A stretch of DNA of 64,000 nt, taken from positions 248,001 to 312,000 of the forward strand of contig NZ_LYXZ01000001.1 of assembly GCF_001676615.1 (NCBI RefSeq), given 5' to 3'. This stretch comes from Labrys sp. WJW (GTDB lineage: Bacteria > Pseudomonadota > Alphaproteobacteria > Rhizobiales > Labraceae). The notes under the pieces were generated by a model. It searched no databases. It was given only the letters and a program-made list of their open reading frames with translations, and was not told where the DNA came from. The number at the start of each line of letters is the position of its first letter. Position 1 is the first letter of the stretch. Positions 1 through 8,141 of this stretch are shown in pieces. Position numbers and translations under genes: made by a program.

Positions 1-453
1 CAGGCGCTGATCGAGCGTGGAACGCGAGACGGCCGCCGTGCCGGCGAGCTGGCGGGCCCGCTCCAGTTCCTGACCGGCCAGATCTGCCTGTGCCCCCGCG
101 CTCTTGAGCTGGGCCTTGGCCATGTCGAGCGAGGCCTGATAGGTACGCCGGTCGATGACGAAGAGCACACGGCCTTTTTCGACCAGTTGTCCGTCCTCGA
201 AATTGATGGCGTCGAGATAGCCCGGCACCCGCGCCCTGATCTCGACCATGGCGCTGGCCTGGAAGCGGCCTGCGAATTCCTGCGTATCGACGACGCGCAT
301 CTGCAGGGGCTGGGATACGACGACCGAGGGTGCGGGACGGGCGGGTGCCTGCGTCACGGCTGCCCGTGCCTGATAGAGGTTCCATCCGGCAGCGCTCATG
401 CCAACCAGCATTGCCAGGCCAGCCAACCCTGTGATTGCCTTTGCATTCTTCAA
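1..453 (-). CDS. RND efflux periplasmic adaptor (HlyD/AcrA family), N-terminal part
   Basis: The reverse strand encodes the first ~151 residues of a membrane-fusion protein; the rest lies beyond the window's left edge. A membrane anchor/signal (ITGLAGLAMLVGMSAAGW) is followed by the typical adaptor start: PSVVVSQPLQMRVVDTQEFAGR, then the first lipoyl half-motif (RARVPGYLDAINFEDGQLVEKGRVLFVID) and the beginning of the alpha-helical hairpin (LDMAKAQLKSAGAQADLAGQ). Such proteins link an inner-membrane RND pump to an outer-membrane channel for multidrug or solvent export. The start is a TTG at 453, with GGAG seven bases upstream; no ATG is available in frame. The pump gene should follow to the left. 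The substrate cannot be told. Confidence 0.85.
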   Translation of the reverse strand, partial: MKNAKAITGLAGLAMLVGMSAAGWNLYQARAAVTQAPARPAPSVVVSQPLQMRVVDTQEFAGRFQASAMVEIRARVPGYLDAINFEDGQLVEKGRVLFVIDRRTYQASLDMAKAQLKSAGAQADLAGQELERARQLAGTAAVSRSTLDQRL

Positions 454-1324
454 TTCGGTGCTCCGCGCCTTGCATCTGCCGGCGTTCCGCCTGCGGAACA
501 CCATCGCCGCGGGCCAGATTGATCGAAGCCTGTCCTGAAAGTATGCCGGCCGGGGGCAGAGATTGTCGAAGGATGTGCCGGGTTTGCTGCGCCGCACAAT
601 TTGCGACAAACTCGAGGCCTTTTGTCCCGGCGGGGTCCTATCGCGTTCTTCAAGCCAAGGCAGCTAGCACCCGAAGGTTGTCTGGACCCGGCAAACCGGA
701 AGCATGCGCCTTACCCAGATCTTTCTGCAAAGCATCTTATCTCCTCAAAGTCATAGTAAATTTATAAATACATCTTTCATATAAAATTGAAACTATAAGT
801 TTATTGAGTAATATATAAACAAAATTGTATCTACATTGACTTCAATTTCACGGGAAAATATCTTTCTTTTTCACGCGAAAGAGCTCATAAAACGCCCTCA
901 GGGCATGTCTCGCCAGAGACGTACGTAAGAGACTATGGATCGTGATATCAGGAAGAAATTTTATCGCTGCGGCATCTTGTAAAAATCCAATCGTCATCTA
1001 AGGTTGCCCGTATCTACACTAGGTTTGATTTCACCAAACGAGCTTAACCGCAGTGTTTTGCAAAGCTTGAGAGTTTCGGATCGAAGGGATGGCGTCGACG
1101 CCCGGAAATTCGGGCTGACAGTTCTCCGTCGACATGATTTCGATCGAGCCGGCGGCCATCCATTGCTTGGATCATATGGTACATGCCCTTTGGGGACTAG
1201 AGCTGCGGGCAGGTATGTAGTGTAGATTGAAAAGGCGACGTATCGTGCTGCAGGGAAGTCCTGGGTTTCGTTGCTTATTCAGATTTGATGTGTGTCTTGT
1301 TTCTTTTCGGGATTGCACGGCATC
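454..1324. other. Non-coding AT-rich interval between divergent genes
   Basis: This 870-bp stretch separates the leftward efflux adaptor from the rightward binding-protein operon. Bases about 740-900 are strongly AT-rich against a GC-rich background, which suggests promoter DNA. Apart from the inverted repeat at 484-499 I see no convincing gene; short open frames here lack a ribosome site, family resemblance and the local codon bias. No tRNA or strong terminator was seen. Confidence 0.5.
484..499. promoter_or_regulatory. Perfect inverted repeat upstream of the efflux adaptor
   Basis: GTTCCGC, two bases, GCGGAAC form a perfect 7-bp inverted repeat about 31 bases upstream of the adaptor's TTG start. 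Its size and place fit an operator for a TetR- or MarR-type repressor of the pump. No regulator gene is inside the window to pair it with, so the function is inferred. Confidence 0.4.
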
Positions 1325-2176
1325 ATGATCAGCAGGCGCCTTCTTTTTCTGGCAGCACCTGTCCTTGCCATCTCGCCGGTTTCGGCAGCAACGCAGCCCG
1401 AGCAGTCCGACGAGCTTCCCGCGACGGCGCTATTGGTGGGCGACATCCAGGACATTCTGGCGCGCAAGGCCCTGGTCGTCGCCATGCCGGCGTTCCAATC
1501 CTTGCCGTTCTTCGGAGGGAGCCAAGACACGCCGCAGGGTATCGATGCCGATACCAGCCAGCAGCTTGCCGACGCCCTTGGGGTGAAGCTGGTGCTCGAC
1601 CGCAGCTCCCCCACTTTCGATGGCGCAGTCGCGCTGATCGAGCAGGGCCGAGCCGACATCGTCGTCGCCAAGCTGAGCCGTACCCTCGGTCGGGCACGAA
1701 ACATCAGTTATTCGCGTCCCTATGCCCAGCTGAGCCATGCCCTGATCATCAATCGGGTTCGTTTCGCGATCCTCGCCAATGGAAGGCAGCCGGAAGACGT
1801 CGTGCGCTCTTTCGATGGCGAATTGGGCGTGATCGCCGGATCCTCGTTCGAATATTACGCGCGAAACAATTTCACCAAGGCGAAGGTGCGGACTTTCCTG
1901 GCCTGGCAGGAACTGGTCGTAGCGGTGCGGGAGGGCCACGTAGACGCGGCCTATCGCGACGATCTGGAAATCAAGCGCCTGCTGCACGAGGACCCGTCGC
2001 TCACCATCGTGGCGCGATCCGTTACCCTGACCGATTTGACCGACACTATTGCGATCGGCGTGCGCCGCGGCGCTCCCCACCTCCTGGAATTCGTCAATCT
2101 GTTCCTCGAGCTGTCGGGGCGCGACAAGCCCATGACGGCCGACGAACTGGTGAACCGCTATCTGCGCAAGGCCTGA
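1325..2176 (+). CDS. Periplasmic substrate-binding protein, amino-acid (SBP_bac_3) family
   Basis: A 283-residue protein starting with a clear Sec signal peptide (MISRRLLFLAAPVLAISPVSA), followed by a family-3 solute-binding fold: LVVAMPAFQSLPFFG near the N-terminus, the GIDADTSQQLADALGV segment, RADIVVAKLSRTLGRARNISYSRPY, and a second-lobe GVIAGSSFEYYA. The family binds amino acids or small organic acids in the periplasm. The ATG at 1325 is chosen because it places the signal peptide at the N-terminus; earlier in-frame GTG/TTG codons add an unlikely leader. It is four bases upstream of a DAACS-type symporter gene and is followed by a racemase, so it probably serves the symporter or a sensing role instead of an ABC transporter; no ABC permease or ATPase lies nearby. 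Confidence 0.8.
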   Translation: MISRRLLFLAAPVLAISPVSAATQPEQSDELPATALLVGDIQDILARKALVVAMPAFQSLPFFGGSQDTPQGIDADTSQQLADALGVKLVLDRSSPTFDGAVALIEQGRADIVVAKLSRTLGRARNISYSRPYAQLSHALIINRVRFAILANGRQPEDVVRSFDGELGVIAGSSFEYYARNNFTKAKVRTFLAWQELVVAVREGHVDAAYRDDLEIKRLLHEDPSLTIVARSVTLTDLTDTIAIGVRRGAPHLLEFVNLFLELSGRDKPMTADELVNRYLRKA

Positions 2177-2180
2177 CCCC

Positions 2181-3557
2181 ATGAGCTCCGTGTCCATTCC
2201 GAGCGAGCGCAAATCGTCGACCTGGAATGCAGGCTTGCGGCGTATCTCCCAATCGCCCTGGACGGTGATCGCATCGGTGGTTCTCGGAGCCCTCTGCGGC
2301 GCCTACCTGCCGGATTTCGCCAAGTCCCTCGCCCCGATCAGCGACGCTTATCTCAATCTGCTCAAGATGGTGGTCCTGCCGCTGATCGTCTCGGCGACGG
2401 TCTTCGCGATCAAATCGATGACCCGGGATCCGCAAACGGCGGCTTACCTTTCCAGGGTCGTCATGGCGATCGCATTGGTATCCGTGGCAGCCGTCGCCAT
2501 CACGGGAGCCGTGACATTGGTGCTGCAGCCAGGGGTGATCACCGACGTGCAGGATCGCATCGAGCTCGGCACCGTGCTCAACAACCGGGGAGCCATCGGC
2601 ACGGACCTGCAGATGACGCTGGCACCGCCCGGCCAGGCCCCCACGAACGAGAGCGTTTTCTCAGGCCTGCTGGAGTTGATCCCCAGCAACATCTTCAACT
2701 CGCTGTCGGTGGGCAACACCATGCAGGTGCTGGTCTTCTGCATATTGTTCGGCATCGGCATCGGCCAGGTGCCGGCCGCCACCTCCCTCAGCTTCGCCAA
2801 TGCCCTCGAGACGGTCTACCGTGCCTGCCTGATCATGACGGGATGGTTCAACGTCCTGCTGCCTCTCGCCTCCTTCGCGATCATCGCCAGCCAGACGGCG
2901 TTGACCGGCGTCGAGCCGCTGATGCTGATGGTCGGCTTCATCGCCACCTTTGCCATCGCAACCGGCATCATCATGGTGCTGTCGCTACTCGTGGTGTGGT
3001 TTCGCAGCGGCGAGAGCCTGTGGGCGACCTTCAAGGCCCATCAGCCCCTGTTCATGATCGCCATCGCGACCCGCTCCAGCACGGCGAGCATCCCCTGGAT
3101 CATCAGCCTCGTCGGTGAGCGCCTGCGCTTCAACCGCATCGTCGTGGAAATGCTGGTGCCGCTTCACGTCACCATGCTGCGTGCCGGGCCGATCATGTTG
3201 TTCGTGTGCGGCTCGCTGTTCATTGCGCAGCTCTATGGCCGTTCGCTCAGCATGAACGACTATGTCTACATCGCCGGCGCCTCGATCCTGGTGGGCATGA
3301 CCACGGCCGGGATGAGCGGCGCGGTCACGCTCTCGCAGATGGCGATCCTGTGCGCGCACCTGAACCTGCCCTTCGAAGCGCCTTTCGTGCTGTTTCTCAC
3401 CATCGACGCACTGACCGACACCATGCGAACGCTGACCGTCGTATCGACCATCGCCGCGGCGACGGCCGCGATCGCGCCCAAGGATTCGGCCCAGTATCCA
3501 GTCGACGAGAGCGAGGGGTTCGCGCTCAACGTTCCCAAGGCGGAAGCAGCGGCATGA
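2181..3557 (+). CDS. Dicarboxylate/amino acid:cation symporter (DAACS family)
   Basis: A 458-residue inner-membrane secondary transporter of the GltP/DctA/GltT type. The N-terminal part has WTVIASVVLGALCGAYLPD and the conserved LNLLKMVVLPLIVSA segment; the C-terminal half carries the re-entrant/substrate region (IAIATRSSTASIPWII, corresponding to the serine-rich hairpin) and a late GMSGAVTLSQMAILCAHLNLP and DALTDTMRTLTVV, matching the usual D-x-x-x-D/N-x-x-R-T motif that binds the acidic amino acid. It probably imports glutamate, aspartate or a related acid with Na+ or H+. It begins four bases after the binding-protein gene and overlaps the racemase start (ATGA), so the three genes should be translated together. 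Confidence 0.9.
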   Translation: MSSVSIPSERKSSTWNAGLRRISQSPWTVIASVVLGALCGAYLPDFAKSLAPISDAYLNLLKMVVLPLIVSATVFAIKSMTRDPQTAAYLSRVVMAIALVSVAAVAITGAVTLVLQPGVITDVQDRIELGTVLNNRGAIGTDLQMTLAPPGQAPTNESVFSGLLELIPSNIFNSLSVGNTMQVLVFCILFGIGIGQVPAATSLSFANALETVYRACLIMTGWFNVLLPLASFAIIASQTALTGVEPLMLMVGFIATFAIATGIIMVLSLLVVWFRSGESLWATFKAHQPLFMIAIATRSSTASIPWIISLVGERLRFNRIVVEMLVPLHVTMLRAGPIMLFVCGSLFIAQLYGRSLSMNDYVYIAGASILVGMTTAGMSGAVTLSQMAILCAHLNLPFEAPFVLFLTIDALTDTMRTLTVVSTIAAATAAIAPKDSAQYPVDESEGFALNVPKAEAAA

Positions 3558-4285
3558 CCGGCCGGCTCCTGCGACCGCGTCTCGGCGTCGTCGGCGGCCT
3601 CGGCCCGCTTGCCACCGCGGATTTCTATCGCAAGACCGTCGACGCGGTGCCGGCCGAGACCGATGCCGACCATATCTCCATGGCAATCCTGAGCGTGCCG
3701 CAGATACCGGACCGTTCGGGGGCAATCCGCGAGGGCAACGACAAGCCTCTTCCCTGGCTGATCGAGGCGATCGACATGCTCAACAGCCTCGATGTCGAAA
3801 TCATCGCGATCGCCTGCAATACGGCCCATCACTGGTACGATGCCCTCGCCGCGGCTTCCAGGGCCGAGATCGTCCACATCGCGGACGCGGCCATCGATGA
3901 ATTGCACCGCCGGTCCAAGGCAAGCAGGGTGGCCGTGATGGCGACCCGCGGCACCTTGCGTTCCGGCTTCTACCAGAAACGCCTGCAGGAAGCCGGTTTC
4001 GATTGCTGCAACCCCACCGAGCCTGCCTTTCAGCACGCCGTCGACGATGCGATCCTGCAGGTCAAGCTCGGTGACCTGAAGCAGGCGAAACGCGCCTGTG
4101 CGGCGGCTTTCGAGTACTGCAGGAAGGACGGATTGGAAGCGGTCATCCTCGCCTGCACGGAGCTTCCCATCGCGGCAGAGGATGTGGCGCCCGAGGGCAC
4201 GCTGGTGGTCGACGCCTCCCGCGCCCTTGCCCTGACCTGCGTTCGACGACTTCGCAATCCAGATCGCATGCGCAATACCGCCTGA
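3554..4285 (+). CDS. Aspartate/glutamate racemase family protein
   Basis: A 243-residue cofactor-independent amino-acid racemase. GVVGGLGPLATADFYRK is the family's opening motif; the two catalytic cysteines are visible at C88 (ACNTAHHW) and C201 (LACTELP). In this family one cysteine takes the alpha proton and the other returns it on the opposite face. The ATG overlaps the symporter's stop codon by four bases (ATGA), which decides the start. Linked to an acidic-amino-acid symporter, it probably interconverts D- and L-aspartate or glutamate, or a related amino acid, after import. The exact substrate is not shown by the sequence. Confidence 0.88.
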   Translation: MTGRLLRPRLGVVGGLGPLATADFYRKTVDAVPAETDADHISMAILSVPQIPDRSGAIREGNDKPLPWLIEAIDMLNSLDVEIIAIACNTAHHWYDALAAASRAEIVHIADAAIDELHRRSKASRVAVMATRGTLRSGFYQKRLQEAGFDCCNPTEPAFQHAVDDAILQVKLGDLKQAKRACAAAFEYCRKDGLEAVILACTELPIAAEDVAPEGTLVVDASRALALTCVRRLRNPDRMRNTA

Positions 4286-4413
4286 GGTGTTCGGATGTCC
4301 AAGGTTTCCGAAGGAGACCCGAGGTCACGAGGCCATCTTGCCGGAGGGCGAAGGCCTTTCCGCATGCACTGCCGCAGGGCTGGTTCACTTCAGGGCCGGC
4401 GACAGGTGTCCCC

Positions 4414-4515
4414 TAGAGCGCTTTGCGGTTTGGTGGAATCACCAAGAATCGCAAAGACGCATCGAACCAAAGAGTTAGAGCAATGCAGCGTTTCCGTCTA
4501 AACGCGCTTTGCTCT
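4414..4515 (+). repeat. Dispersed ~100-bp palindromic repeat, family A, copy 1
   Basis: The segment runs from TAGAGCGCTTTGCGG to AACGCGCTTTGCTCT and contains AATCGCAAAGACGC, ATCGAACCAAAGAGTTAGAGCA. Nearly the same string occurs inverted at 23630-23732 and in the same orientation at 25952-26055. The ends are partly complementary (TAGAGC...GCTCT), so each copy can fold on itself. It sits downstream of the racemase operon, here diverged more than the other two copies (CATCGAACC for CGTCGAACC). Such intergenic repeats are common in Hyphomicrobiales; whether they move is unknown. Confidence 0.8.
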
Positions 4516-4547
4516 GGCGGTCATGGTCCGCAACTGGGCAAGCCCTG

Positions 4548-4802
4548 TCAGCGCCGACCGTACCCCGCGGGATGGTCGAGCGTGATCTCCAGGCTGGCGA
4601 CATCGTCCGCGCAGACCCAGCGGCGGCGTATCACGGCAAAATCAAAACCGGAGACACTCACCCAATCGCCGATCGCGCATTCCAGCGGCAGGGTCAGGGC
4701 GGCAAGAGCCTCCCATATCCCCGCCCCGTCGGCAAAGGCCTTCGCACTGGCCGTGGGAACGATCCTGCCGCTCCGAGGCGGGCTTGCTGGAGAATTGTTC
4801 AA
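4548..4802 (-). CDS. Small hypothetical protein
   Basis: An 84-codon reverse frame with a protein-like C-terminal half: LPLECAIGDWVSVSGFDFAV, IRRRWVCADDVASLEITLDHPA. The alternation of hydrophobic residues suggests a small beta-barrel-like domain. I do not recognise the family with certainty. The start is doubtful: the only in-frame candidate I see is a TTG at 4802 without a clear ribosome site, and the first ~25 residues look non-native, so the gene could be a remnant or begin elsewhere. It lies between the racemase operon and the DUF2165 gene on the opposite strand. Confidence 0.4.
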   Translation of the reverse strand: MNNSPASPPRSGRIVPTASAKAFADGAGIWEALAALTLPLECAIGDWVSVSGFDFAVIRRRWVCADDVASLEITLDHPAGYGRR

Positions 4803-4841
4803 GTCGAGGGCCCATCCGTCTCAATCGAGGAAATACAGCCT

Positions 4842-5348
4842 ATGTCCACGCGCTACGCCAAGATCGTCATGTGCCTCTGCCTCGCGGCTTTTGCCCTTCT
4901 CGTCACCTTCGGCAATATCACCGACTACGGCTCCAACTACGAATTCGTAAAGCACGTCCTGTCCATGGACAGTACGTTTCCGGGCAATAGCCTGATGTAC
5001 CGGTCGATCAGCAATCCCGTTCTGTGGAATGCCGCCTATATTCTGATCATAGCCGGCGAAGCCGTGACCTGCATCTTGTACCTGGCGGCCACTGCTTCGC
5101 TCTGGCGTGCCCGCCACGCGCCGGCAAGACGCTTTCATGCCGCCAAGAACTACGCCGTCATGGCGTCCACGATCGGTTTTCTGGTCTGGTTCTTCGGCTT
5201 CATGGTGATCGGCGGCGAGTGGTTTGCCATGTGGCAGTCATCGACCTGGAATGGCCAGAATCCCGCCTTCCGCTTCTACGTCACCATTCTCCTCGTGCTG
5301 ATCTTCATCATGCAAGCCGACGAGGATGTCGAACGCCCGACGGCGTGA
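4842..5348 (+). CDS. DUF2165 family small integral membrane protein
   Basis: A 168-residue protein with four predicted transmembrane segments. The first is MCLCLAAFALLVTFGNITDY; the family signature NITDYGSNYEFVKHVLSMD and TFPGNSLMYRSI follows in the loop, then PVLWNAAYILIIAGEAVTCIL, an interior YAVMASTIGFLVWFFGFMVIGGEWFAMWQSS and a last segment FYVTILLVLIFIMQ. These match the conserved pattern of DUF2165, whose function is not known. The ATG at 4842 has GAGG 11 bases upstream. It stands alone between an intergenic repeat and the MarR-GNAT gene. Confidence 0.88.
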   Translation: MSTRYAKIVMCLCLAAFALLVTFGNITDYGSNYEFVKHVLSMDSTFPGNSLMYRSISNPVLWNAAYILIIAGEAVTCILYLAATASLWRARHAPARRFHAAKNYAVMASTIGFLVWFFGFMVIGGEWFAMWQSSTWNGQNPAFRFYVTILLVLIFIMQADEDVERPTA

Positions 5349-5407
5349 GGATCCGGCACTCCTTTTCGCAAAGGAGATCCGGCTCGACAAAAAGGTAAAA
5401 GCCATTA

Positions 5408-5426
5408 TAGTTGTATCGTACAACTA
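5408..5426. promoter_or_regulatory. Perfect 8-bp inverted repeat, candidate MarR operator
   Basis: TAGTTGTA-TCG-TACAACTA is a perfect inverted repeat 17 bases upstream of the MarR-GNAT start codon. TAGTTG/CAACTA half-sites of this spacing are typical of MarR-family operators, so the adjacent gene product probably binds here and represses its own transcript, including the coupled SDR gene. Confidence 0.75.
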
Positions 5427-5442
5427 AATAAGGCCCGCCATC

Positions 5443-6387
5443 ATGTCCGAGCCCTCGTCCATCATCGAGCCCGTGCGAGAGGCCTCTCGCCAGCTCGTCC
5501 GCGAACTCGGCTTCATGAACGAGTCTCTGGCCGGGACGGAGCTCTCGCCCTCCGCGGTCCACGCCCTGCTGGAAATCGAGGCGCATGAGGGTATCACCGC
5601 GCGAATTCTCAGCGAAATCCTGCGCCTGGAGAAGTCCAGCGTCAGTCGCATGCTGCGCAAGCTCATCCTTTCCGGCGACGTCCTCGAGGAGCCGGGGGAC
5701 CAAGACGGGCGGGAAAGGAAACTCTCCCTGAGCGCCGCGGGCCGAAGGCGCGTTGCGGCCATTCACGCCTTCGCCCGGGAGCAGGTCGAACGTGCCTTGC
5801 ATCGTCTGTCGCCCGAACAATGCACCACCGTCCTGGACGGCCTTCGCCTCTACGCCGGGTCCCTCGCCGCAAAATCAGCCGGGCACGACCCCGTGCCGCC
5901 GGTTCGCATCGTCGCGGGCTATCGGCCTGGGCTGATAGCCCGCATCACCGAAATGCACGCGCTTCACTACGCGCGCGTATCGGGCTTCGGCCAGGCCTTC
6001 GAATCCGTCGTCGCCGGCGGCCTCGCCGATTTCTGCGGCCGCCTCGCCAGACCCGGCAATGATGTCTGGTCCGCCATTCGCGACGGCCGGATCATGGGCT
6101 CCATCGCCATCGATGGCGAGGATCTGGGATCCGGCATCGCGCATCTGCGCTGGTTCATCGTGGAAGGGGCGGTGCGTGGCGGGGGGACCGGCCGCCGCCT
6201 GCTCGCGGCTGCGCTCGACTTCGCAGACGAGAACCGGTTCGAGGAGACCCATCTATGGACCTTTGCCGGTCTTGCGGCAGCGCGGCATCTCTATGAGGCG
6301 CATGGTTTCGTCTGTGTCGAGGAGCGCTCCGGCAGGCAATGGGGCAGCGAGGTGCTGGAGCAGCGTTTCGTGAGGCGCCGCCCATGA
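5443..6387 (+). CDS. MarR-type HTH regulator fused to a GNAT acetyltransferase
   Basis: A 314-residue two-domain protein. Residues ~1-140 are a MarR winged helix: the recognition-helix region LSEILRLEKSSVSRMLRKLI and the wing QDGRERKLSLSAAGRRRV are typical. Residues ~155-314 form a GNAT fold with the acetyl-CoA loop as VRGGGTGRRLLAAALDFADE and a C-terminal THLWTFAGLAAARHLYEAHGF. This fusion is a known architecture; a few members act as regulators that acetylate a small ligand, but the substrate here is unknown. A perfect palindrome lies just upstream (5408-5426), suggesting autoregulation. The stop codon overlaps the ATG of an SDR gene, so the two are translationally coupled. Confidence 0.88.
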   Translation: MSEPSSIIEPVREASRQLVRELGFMNESLAGTELSPSAVHALLEIEAHEGITARILSEILRLEKSSVSRMLRKLILSGDVLEEPGDQDGRERKLSLSAAGRRRVAAIHAFAREQVERALHRLSPEQCTTVLDGLRLYAGSLAAKSAGHDPVPPVRIVAGYRPGLIARITEMHALHYARVSGFGQAFESVVAGGLADFCGRLARPGNDVWSAIRDGRIMGSIAIDGEDLGSGIAHLRWFIVEGAVRGGGTGRRLLAAALDFADENRFEETHLWTFAGLAAARHLYEAHGFVCVEERSGRQWGSEVLEQRFVRRRP

Positions 6388-7208
6388 CGTCGACTGAGAC
6401 GACGCCCGCTACGCTGACGGACCTCGCCGGCCCGCCTCCCATTCACGCAGCAGCCGAACGGCTTGCCGGGCGCATCTGCCTCGTCGTCGGTGCGACCAGC
6501 GGCATTGGCCGTGCGACTGCGCTGCGCATGGCACGGGAAGGCGCCTCCACCGTGGTGGTCGCCGGCCGGCGGCAGGAGCTCGGCATCAGGCTCGAGGAAG
6601 AACTGCGGTGCTCGGGCGTCGAGAGTCTGTTCATCCCTGCCGACGTCACGCAAGAAGCCGATCTCGCCAGACTGATGGACCAGACGATGCGACGGTTCGG
6701 CCGCGTCGATGCCGTGTTCAACAATGCCGGCTTCCAGGAGAGACGCGCACCGCTCGCAGAGCAGACCGATAGCGTCTACGTCGAGGTATTCGATACCAAT
6801 GTGCGGGCTATCTTCCACGCCATGCGGCATGAGATTGCATCGCTCCTTGCCTCCGGCGGCGGCGCGATCGTCAACAACACCAGCGTCAGCGGGATCCGAA
6901 ACCCAAATCCCGGTCTGTCGCTCTATGGGGCCTCCAAGGCAGCCGCCATTGCGCTGACGCGCGCCGCAGCGATGGAATATGCTCCGAAAGGAATCAGGAT
7001 CAATGCCATTGCGCCAGGCCGGGTGGTCACGGACATGATGCTGTCCTCCGGCATCGCCGACATGCGGAGTGTCGCCGCCGGACTGCCGCTTCGGCGCATG
7101 GGCTATCCGGAGGAAATCGCCGCGGCCGTCGTCTGGCTGCTCTCGGACGAGGCGGGCTATATCGTCGGCCATGTGCTCAGTGCGGATGGTGGCTTCCTGG
7201 CCGGCTGA
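6384..7208 (+). CDS. Short-chain dehydrogenase/reductase (SDR)
   Basis: A 274-residue classical SDR. Visible motifs are the nucleotide-binding VVGATSGIGRATALRMA, the NNAG motif (VFNNAGF), the catalytic serine in NNTSVSGI, YGASK with the Tyr and Lys, and INAIAPGRVVTDMM. It ends VGHVLSADGGFLAG, also typical. Family members reduce or oxidise carbonyl/alcohol groups with NAD(P)(H). The ATG at 6384 overlaps the previous stop by four bases (ATGA), and the short N-terminal leader before the Rossmann fold (about 30 residues) is slightly longer than usual. The substrate is unknown; regulation by the MarR-GNAT partner is inferred from the coupling. Confidence 0.9.
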   Translation: MTSTETTPATLTDLAGPPPIHAAAERLAGRICLVVGATSGIGRATALRMAREGASTVVVAGRRQELGIRLEEELRCSGVESLFIPADVTQEADLARLMDQTMRRFGRVDAVFNNAGFQERRAPLAEQTDSVYVEVFDTNVRAIFHAMRHEIASLLASGGGAIVNNTSVSGIRNPNPGLSLYGASKAAAIALTRAAAMEYAPKGIRINAIAPGRVVTDMMLSSGIADMRSVAAGLPLRRMGYPEEIAAAVVWLLSDEAGYIVGHVLSADGGFLAG

Positions 7209-7251
7209 GAAGGCCCATAGGACGTACCGCGACTTTTGATGAGGTAATAGA

Positions 7252-8049
7252 GTGCTGATCGCCCATTTGTCGGATCTCCACCTGCGGGAAAAAGGTCACC
7301 TCTATCAGGGACTGGTGGACTCCAATGCGATGTTCGACCTGGCGATCGAAACGCTCAGCGCACTCAGGCCGGAGCCGGACATCGTGATTATCGGCGGCGA
7401 TCTGGTCGATGAAGCCACCGAAGCGGAATATGAGACCGTCCGGCATGCCCTGGCCAGACTGCGCCAGCCCGTCTATGCGATCCCGGGAAACCATGACGAG
7501 CGCGAAGCGTTCAGGGCCTGTTTTCGTAAAGCGGGGCATATGACGGCAGCGGGCCCGCTCCATTTCGATACGGGCACGCGATGGCCGGTGCGTGTGATCG
7601 GCTTCGACATCACCGTTCCCGGCCAGCATCACGGCGACGTCGATGACGCAGCGCTCCTCTGGCTCGAGCAGGCGCTGACCAAATGCCCGGACCAGCCGAC
7701 CCTCATCCTGATGCACCAGCCGCCGATCGATAGCGGCATCCATTTCATCGACGCCTATAAATGCCTTGGTGGCGAGCGGCTGGCCGAGCTCCTGCTTCGC
7801 CACGGCAACATCGAACGCGTCCTGTGCGGGCATGTCCATCGTTTCATGCAGGTGCGGTTCGCCGGAACCATGCTCGTGACCGCGCCGAGCACCACGACCT
7901 CCATCGCGCTCCGCCTCGCGGAAGACTCCATCCCGGCCTCCTATGTCGAGCCGCCGGCTTTCCTGCTGCATCATTGGCGGCCCGGGCACGGCCTGCTGAC
8001 CCATTGGGTACCGATCGGAAACTTCCCCGGACCGCTGCCCTTCTTCTGA
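7252..8049 (+). CDS. Metallophosphoesterase, CpdA/GpdQ-like cyclic-nucleotide or glycerophosphodiesterase
   Basis: A 265-residue calcineurin-like phosphoesterase. The metal-binding signatures appear in order: IAHLSDLHL (D-x-H), IIGGDLVDEA (GD), AIPGNHDEREAF (GNHD), the His of ILMHQPPID and CGHVHRFMQ (GHxH). That set and the size match class III cyclic-AMP phosphodiesterases and GpdQ-type phosphodiesterases, cytoplasmic enzymes with two metals. The start is a GTG at 7252, with GAGG seven bases upstream; the protein would otherwise lose its D-x-H motif. It is probably expressed with or after the SDR gene, 43 bases upstream. Which phosphodiester it cleaves cannot be decided. Confidence 0.85.
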   Translation: MLIAHLSDLHLREKGHLYQGLVDSNAMFDLAIETLSALRPEPDIVIIGGDLVDEATEAEYETVRHALARLRQPVYAIPGNHDEREAFRACFRKAGHMTAAGPLHFDTGTRWPVRVIGFDITVPGQHHGDVDDAALLWLEQALTKCPDQPTLILMHQPPIDSGIHFIDAYKCLGGERLAELLLRHGNIERVLCGHVHRFMQVRFAGTMLVTAPSTTTSIALRLAEDSIPASYVEPPAFLLHHWRPGHGLLTHWVPIGNFPGPLPFF

Positions 8050-8088
8050 GCGCAAGTCTTCCAAGCGCAAGTCTTCCAAGCGCAAGTC
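8049..8088. repeat. Short tandem repeat, 15-bp unit x 2.7
   Basis: The unit AGCGCAAGTCTTCCA occurs twice perfectly and then for ten more bases, directly at the stop codon of the phosphoesterase gene. It fills half of the 92-bp gap between two convergent genes. No function is evident; it may vary in copy number between strains. Confidence 0.75.
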
Positions 8089-8141
8089 GGACCGAACCGA
8101 CCAACGAGGACAAGCGGCTATTCGCGCCCGAACGCGCTTAC

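Noticed and set aside
1004-1225. A 73-codon frame in the AT-rich interval before the binding protein
   Set aside because: No ribosome site, no recognisable motif, and composition unlike neighbouring genes.
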